Origin: Hyphomicrobiaceae bacterium UBA7697
Lineage (GTDB): Bacteria > Pseudomonadota > Alphaproteobacteria > Rhizobiales > Methyloligellaceae
Assembly (NCBI GenBank): GCA_002482645.1
Contig: DLGJ01000003.1
Coordinates: forward strand, 62,001-126,000
Reading direction: 5' to 3'
Length of the DNA: 64,000 bases
A program made the position numbers and the translations under genes. Of the stretch, positions 60,056 to 64,000 are shown in pieces. How positions within the stretch are numbered: position 1 is the first letter of the stretch; every line of letters begins with the position of its first letter. The notes below the pieces were generated by a model that saw nothing but the letters and a program-made list of their open reading frames with translations, was not told the origin of the DNA and did no database searches.

Positions 60056-62296
60056 ATGAAGCGCTTGTTTTTGGCGGGGATGCTCGCGATCGCATCGGTT
60101 GCGGCGGCCACGCTCTCTCCCCAAAAAGCGATGGCGGGCGGCGGCGTTTCGCCTTACGCCGCGGGCGATATCGAGATCGACCGGTTCTACGATGCGCTCG
60201 CTCCGTTCGGCGATTGGGTTTCCGATCCGCGCTACGGCTATGTCTGGTATCCGCGCTCCGTGGGCGAGGACTGGCGTCCGTTCACGGTCGGAAACTGGAT
60301 CTACACGGACGAGCACGGCTGGTACTGGGATTCGCCGGAGCCCTTCGCCTGGGCGGTCTATCATTACGGCCGCTGGGGCTACGATCCGGAATATGCCTGG
60401 TACTGGGTGCCGGGCGACGTTTGGGCTCCGGCCTGGGTGCAGTGGCGCTACAGCGACGACTATGTGGGCTGGGCTCCCGAGGCTCCGGTGCGGCCCGCCG
60501 GGGGCTACGGCTACGGCGGCTCCTACGGCCCGCCCAGCTACGCCGCCCCGTCCTACGGGCCGGCTCCCGACGCGTGGACATTCGTGCGGCCCCGTTATCT
60601 CGCGGAGCCGGCCGTGCGGACCTACGCGGTTCCACGCACCAGCATCTCGCTCGTGTTCAGCAGCACGAAATATGTCTACCGGCCGGAATACCGGCATGGC
60701 GGCGTGTACAATGCGGGCATGCCGCGCGACCACTGGTCCAGGGTTACGCAGCGGCGCCTGGACCCGTACCGCGTGCACCGGTCGTCCAATTGGGACAACG
60801 GCGGCCGCAACCGGCATCGTGGCGCGAACGGCAGGGCGAACAGAGACCTCTATGTCTACGCGCCGCGCGTGAAGAAAGGCACGGGACCGCGCCGCGCGCC
60901 CACGAAGGTCGCGCACAAGCCGCAACACCGGAAAGGCGCCGTCAATCGGGCGCGGGCAAAGGCACCGGCCACGCAAGGAGGGTTGACGCCCTTCGAACGG
61001 GCCGCGGCGGTCAAGCCCTCCTACGTCCAGAAGAAGCTGCTCGACGAGGAGCGGCGGCGGCCCCCAGCCGCGCGGCCGCACCAGGGCGGCAAACCCAAGC
61101 ACGACGCCGCGAAAGCCAAGCCGGGCGGTTCCAAGCCGGGCGGCCACAAGCCGGCTCGTACGAAATCCGCCAACGCCAAGCAGGGTAAGCCGAACAATAC
61201 GCGCCCAGATCAGGCCAATCGTGGACCCGGCCGGGGGCCTGGCGACGGCGATCGGGGCGGTCGCGGCCACGGTGCTCGCGATGGCGGCGCCCGCGAAGGA
61301 GGCGGCCGCGACGGTGCGCATGACGGGCGTCACGACCGGCGCTCCGCCAGCCGCAATCCGGGTGGATGGGATGCCCCGCATGACGGCCGCAGGTCGAACG
61401 CGCGGCCCGAAATGCGTCATCGTCCCAACGGAAATCCGGAAGCCCGCAGGGATAAGGCCAACAAGCCGGACGGCAATGGCCGCCATGGCGTTAGCCCCGA
61501 GAGAAAGAAGCAATCCGGTGCGCAGCCCCGGCCCAACCAATCTCAGGCTAAGAAGCCACTGTCCAACCAGCCTCAGTCCAAGCGGCCAGGTGGACCGAGT
61601 CCTCAGGCCAAGAAGCCGAGCGGTCCGAAACCTCTGGCCAACAAGCCGAGCGGCCCAAAGAGCCAAGCCAAGTCACAGCAGACCAAGAAGCCTCAACCCA
61701 AGAAGCCTCAGGCCAAGACGTCGCAAGCAAAGGCGTCTCAGGGCAAACAGCCTCAAGCCAAAAAGCCTCAGGCCAAGAAGCCGCAGATCAACAGCAAGCC
61801 GCAAGCCAACAGCAAGCCGCAAGTCAACAAGCGGCACGTCGACAAGCCGCAAATCAGGCCGCCTCAAGCCGCGAAGGCACAGGCCAAAAAGCCTCAATCG
61901 AGCAAGAATCCTCAATCCAGCAAGAATCCTCAAGCCAACAAGCCGCAAGGCAGGAAGCCGCAGGCCAAACAGGCGCAATCGTCCCGCTCGCAAAGCGGTC
62001 CTGGTCAAAGGTCTAAACCGAATGCCACGAAGCCGCCGGCCAAGGCCGCTCATGCCCGGCCGAGCGGCCCGCCGCGCGACTATCGTGGCCACGGACAGCG
62101 CCCGCAACAGGGCGCTGCGCGCGGGCATAGCGGCAAGAAGAGCCACGCCGTGAATGCCCGGGGGAACGGCGGCGGTGCCAAGAAAGGCAGCGGCGCGAAG
62201 AAGGGCGGCGACACGAAGAACCGAAACCAGGCCAAGCAAGGCGGCAATGGCGGCAAGTGTCAGGCCAAGCCATCGGTCTGCCGGAACCGCGGCTAG
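60056..62296 (+). CDS. Secreted YXWGXW-type protein with very basic KPQ-repeat C-terminus
   Basis: The protein has 746 residues from ATG 60056, chosen because GGAGG lies six bases upstream. Residues 1-27 are a signal peptide ending AMA. Residues 35-150 hold repeated aromatic blocks such as YVWYPRSVGEDWRPF, WYWDSPEPFAWAVYHYGRWG and YAWYWVPGDVW, as in YXWGXW proteins (DUF6600-like). From about residue 330 the sequence is low complexity, dominated by K, P, Q, A, G, S, R, H and N with tens of KPQ-like units, and strongly cationic. It should be exported, and the basic region could bind an acidic surface glycan or cell-wall component. That is inference. Slippage in the repeat region may vary length. 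Confidence 0.75.
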   Translation: MKRLFLAGMLAIASVAAATLSPQKAMAGGGVSPYAAGDIEIDRFYDALAPFGDWVSDPRYGYVWYPRSVGEDWRPFTVGNWIYTDEHGWYWDSPEPFAWAVYHYGRWGYDPEYAWYWVPGDVWAPAWVQWRYSDDYVGWAPEAPVRPAGGYGYGGSYGPPSYAAPSYGPAPDAWTFVRPRYLAEPAVRTYAVPRTSISLVFSSTKYVYRPEYRHGGVYNAGMPRDHWSRVTQRRLDPYRVHRSSNWDNGGRNRHRGANGRANRDLYVYAPRVKKGTGPRRAPTKVAHKPQHRKGAVNRARAKAPATQGGLTPFERAAAVKPSYVQKKLLDEERRRPPAARPHQGGKPKHDAAKAKPGGSKPGGHKPARTKSANAKQGKPNNTRPDQANRGPGRGPGDGDRGGRGHGARDGGAREGGGRDGAHDGRHDRRSASRNPGGWDAPHDGRRSNARPEMRHRPNGNPEARRDKANKPDGNGRHGVSPERKKQSGAQPRPNQSQAKKPLSNQPQSKRPGGPSPQAKKPSGPKPLANKPSGPKSQAKSQQTKKPQPKKPQAKTSQAKASQGKQPQAKKPQAKKPQINSKPQANSKPQVNKRHVDKPQIRPPQAAKAQAKKPQSSKNPQSSKNPQANKPQGRKPQAKQAQSSRSQSGPGQRSKPNATKPPAKAAHARPSGPPRDYRGHGQRPQQGAARGHSGKKSHAVNARGNGGGAKKGSGAKKGGDTKNRNQAKQGGNGGKCQAKPSVCRNRG
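61541..61980 (+). repeat. Low-complexity KPQ-coding repeats
   Basis: Units based on AAGAAGCCTCAGGCC recur many times, coding for KKPQA and variants with serine and asparagine. One exact pair of AGCAAGAATCCTCAA lies at 61901-61915 and 61919-61933, a period of 18 bases. The array is imperfect, but unequal exchange or slippage is likely. Confidence 0.75.
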
Positions 62297-62390
62297 GGGC
62301 CCGGCTCCGGTCTTTGAGCCTCCTCAAGGCGAGGTGCGCGGCACCGGCGACGATCAGCGCTGATAGAATTCCCGGCCAAGGAGATGGAGA

Positions 62391-62840
62391 ATGAGAGCCG
62401 CCCTGTTGTCCGGTCTTGCGCTCGTGCTGTTGGTCTTTTCGTGTTCCGGGTCTCTCGCCGCCGAATCGCGGAATTGCCCCTACACGCCCGCGCCCGAGAC
62501 GGCGGAACGCAAGGCGATCGTGGACGCACTCCGGAAACCGGTGACGAAGGATCTCGGCCAAAGCGTCATCTTTGTGATCTCGGATCTGAATGTCTGCGGG
62601 GATTGGGCGTTCGTCGCGGCCGAGCCCAAGCGCAAGAACGGGACGCCGGTCGACTGGAGTCTCGGATCCTACGCCGACGACATGGCCAACGACGTTTGCG
62701 GCGGGCTCGTCCACGCGCTCCTGGTGAAACGGGGCGGGACGTGGACTGTGCGGGAGCTTGCCGTCTGCGCGACCGACGTTCCGTGGATTCCGTGGGCGGA
62801 CGATTTTGGAGCGCCCCCGGCGCTGTTTCCGGAGCTCTGA
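62391..62840 (+). CDS. Small secreted protein of unknown function (149 aa)
   Basis: The protein begins MRAALLSGLALVLLVFSCSG, a signal peptide with a probable cut after SLA at about residue 24. A lipoprotein cut before Cys18 is less likely because phenylalanine precedes serine there. The mature part has cysteines at NCPY, NVCGDW, NDVCGG and AVCATD, which could form two disulfides, and a tryptophan-rich end. AAGGAG lies eight bases upstream of the start. I do not recognise the family; the pattern FVISDLNVCGDWAFVAA is similar in style to small periplasmic proteins of the group. It follows the KPQ gene by 94 bases. Confidence 0.75.
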   Translation: MRAALLSGLALVLLVFSCSGSLAAESRNCPYTPAPETAERKAIVDALRKPVTKDLGQSVIFVISDLNVCGDWAFVAAEPKRKNGTPVDWSLGSYADDMANDVCGGLVHALLVKRGGTWTVRELAVCATDVPWIPWADDFGAPPALFPEL

Positions 62841-62883
62841 TACCTCAGCGACGAGAAGCGCCGGTCCCGGCGCGGCGCCAGGG

Positions 62884-63321
62884 TCAGCGTACCGACGGCT
62901 GCAACGGCGTCTCGCGGCGGCAATAGGCCATGAAGTTTTGATCGCCGCACACGGCCTTCGCCTTCCAATCGTCGAAGTCCTTGTCGTCGAGCGGGTCGTC
63001 GCAGGTCCCCGAGACGGGATTGTCCGAAGCGCGTTTGAGCCAGCAATAGCGCCAGCTCTTCCGGTCCTTGTCCTCGCCGATATAGATGCGGCAATAGCCG
63101 CCCTCCGGAACTTGAACGTCGATCGTGTGCCGCCAGACCTTGCCGCCTTCGGACTCGGTCTCGGCGACGCTGCAGCCGGTGACGCCGTCACGCGCATGAA
63201 CCGGGGCCGGAGCCAACGCGGTCCCGGCCGCGGCAAGCGCGACAAAGAGTGCGCACGGAAGCGCGGGACGCAGCCATGACCTTCGTATTTCCGCCGGAGC
63301 GTTCCGGATTACTGACGTCAT
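62884..63321 (-). CDS. Small secreted cysteine-containing protein of unknown function (145 aa)
   Basis: The protein starts at ATG 63321, with GGGAGGCAGG upstream; the frame back to 63540 runs antisense to the next gene. A long N-terminal signal with the core ALPCALFVALAAAGTALA and a probable cut at VHA, residue 43, opens the protein. The mature part contains cysteines in GCSVAETES, GGYCRIYIG, RYCWLKRAS, TCDDPLDD, AVCGDQNF and YCRRETP, suggesting three disulfides. No family is recognised. It converges with the 62391 gene and diverges from the RND adaptor gene. Confidence 0.7.
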   Translation of the reverse strand: MTSVIRNAPAEIRRSWLRPALPCALFVALAAAGTALAPAPVHARDGVTGCSVAETESEGGKVWRHTIDVQVPEGGYCRIYIGEDKDRKSWRYCWLKRASDNPVSGTCDDPLDDKDFDDWKAKAVCGDQNFMAYCRRETPLQPSVR

Positions 63322-63539
63322 GGCGCCTGCCTCCCTGGATTCGGAACCGAATTCGCCGCCGGTCCGGACCCTTGCGCGGCCGGCTGGCCGAATGTCCGCC
63401 TTATGAGGGTTCCGTTCAAGTCTCCGTGGAACCGGGAGGTATCGCCGGGAATCGGATTGCGGTGCTTGGGGTTTTCCCTCCTGATTCCCTGCTGTAGCAT
63501 CACGGCGCATTCGCGGGAAAGTCGTGCGAGAGGGGTGCA

Positions 63540-64000
63540 ATGGCTCAGCCGGACAGTGCTGCGGGTCTTTGGAAGGTTGGCGTCGTCTGCGTTCTATTCC
63601 TTGCCGTATCGGCCTGCTCCGACGGCGGTGACAAGGCGTCCGAGGACAATAAGCCGCTCCCCGGCGTCGTCGCCGAGGCGGTCACCGAGAAGGACGTCAG
63701 CAACGAGACGACTTTCGTGGGCCAGACGCGGTCCTCTCAGAGCGTCGACATTCAAGCGCGGGTCAAGGGCACGCTTCTCGAACGGCCTTTCGTCGAAGGA
63801 CATCAGGTGAAGGAGGGGGAGGTCCTCTACAAGATCGACCCTTCGGAGTTCGAAGCAAATCTCCTGGCCGCCAACGCGACCCTCGCCAAGGCCCAAGCCA
63901 GCTCCGCCGAGAAGAACCTCACCCTTTCGCGCTACCAAGCCTTGGTCGACAAGAACAGCCCTGGCGTCAGCGAAGCGCAGTACGACGTTGCGTTGTCTCA
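63540..64000 (+). CDS. RND efflux periplasmic adaptor lipoprotein (N-terminal part)
   Basis: The gene runs off the right edge, with 153 codons visible. GAGAGGGG lies just before ATG 63540. The N-terminus contains a hydrophobic stretch ending LAVSACSDGG; the V-S-A-C fits a lipobox, so cleavage before Cys26 and lipidation are likely. The mature part PLPGVVAEAVTEKDVSNET leads to a beta strand and lipoyl-like segment RVKGTLLERPFVEGHQVKEG and then helical repeats such as LAKAQASSAEKNLTL, as in AcrA and MexA. It would bridge an inner-membrane RND pump and an outer-membrane channel. The pump gene is presumably beyond the window. Confidence 0.88.
   Translation, partial: MAQPDSAAGLWKVGVVCVLFLAVSACSDGGDKASEDNKPLPGVVAEAVTEKDVSNETTFVGQTRSSQSVDIQARVKGTLLERPFVEGHQVKEGEVLYKIDPSEFEANLLAANATLAKAQASSAEKNLTLSRYQALVDKNSPGVSEAQYDVALS

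Noticed and set aside
59990..61666. Leftward frame of 558 codons
   Set aside because: Antisense to the YXWGXW/KPQ protein; its regular pattern reflects the repeats of the real gene.
61541..61980. KPQ-coding DNA repeats as a possible noncoding repeat array
   Set aside because: The frame stays open throughout and the units are imperfect, so they are protein repeats, not a spacer array.
1..64000. CRISPR arrays, tRNA or rRNA genes, insertion sequences and phage attachment sites
   Set aside because: None was found by reading; no regular spacer arrays, no transposase motifs and no tRNA-like fold was noticed, though a covariance-model search was not possible.

Overview
The window looks like a chromosomal stretch from an alphaproteobacterium, probably of the Hyphomicrobiales. 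The reasons are the high GC of most genes, the heavy use of GTG and TTG starts with GGAG-type ribosome sites, and secreted proteins of the YXWGXW type at the right edge. This placement is inference, because no rRNA or other phylogenetic marker is present. Nearly everything from position 1 to about 54.5 kb, plus two genes near 58-60 kb, concerns making, decorating and exporting a complex surface polysaccharide.

Layout. 1-7.1 kb: the end of a Wzx-like flippase, a tiny membrane protein on the other strand, a TPR protein with a kinase-like domain, AsnB and two family 2 glycosyltransferases. 7.2-11 kb: GDP-fucose supply (gmd, fcl, manC). 11-16.2 kb: a leftward block with a glycosyltransferase-FkbM fusion, a GT4 enzyme, a sugar epimerase and a GT2 enzyme. 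16.6-19.5 kb: a GHGFGH-type glycosyltransferase and a KpsM/KpsT-type ABC exporter. 19.5-25.3 kb: a GNGPSL-family protein with a membrane tail, an SMP-30-type lactonase, and a tight operon of GT2, CMP-sugar synthetase, 2-hydroxyacid dehydrogenase and SDR. 25.4-30 kb: an AT-richer accessory segment with a sulfotransferase-like gene, two methyltransferases, a GT2 and a decayed sulfotransferase. 30.5-48.3 kb: the most unusual part, with giant mosaic enzymes of about 1,120 residues, sulfotransferases, UDP-sulfoquinovose synthase, UDP-GalA supply (ugd and a 4-epimerase), and further GNGPSL and GT2 proteins. 48.3-54.5 kb: GT2, pyruvyltransferase-like, PP-loop ATPase, MurF-like ligase and a coiled-coil sulfotransferase. 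54.8-64 kb: a periplasmic binding protein, isochorismatase-like hydrolase, FAD oxidase, secreted beta-helix protein, DegT aminotransferase, YXWGXW/KPQ-repeat protein, two small secreted proteins and the start of an RND adaptor lipoprotein.

How it fits together. The precursors readable from the genes are GDP-L-fucose, UDP-glucuronate and UDP-galacturonate, UDP-sulfoquinovose, and a CMP-activated sugar or acid of unknown identity. Many glycosyltransferases, FkbM-type methyltransferases, a pyruvyltransferase homologue and up to five sulfotransferase-like loci would build a sulfated, methylated and possibly amidated glycan. An ABC exporter and a Wzx flippase are both present.

The candidate undescribed system is a set of proteins with different enzymatic heads (GNGPSL domain, GT2, GT-B, FkbM) that end in the same kind of tail: a basic stretch, an FG-x-GG-hydrophobic motif, two membrane helices and a coiled coil. 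At least three proteins share the motif clearly, a fourth has the same layout, and one gene encodes essentially the tail alone. I infer a membrane-attached scaffold that gathers sugar-transfer and modification enzymes. One member (positions 43711-45768) carries an FkbM domain that has lost its recognisable SAM-binding residues, which suggests a structural role.
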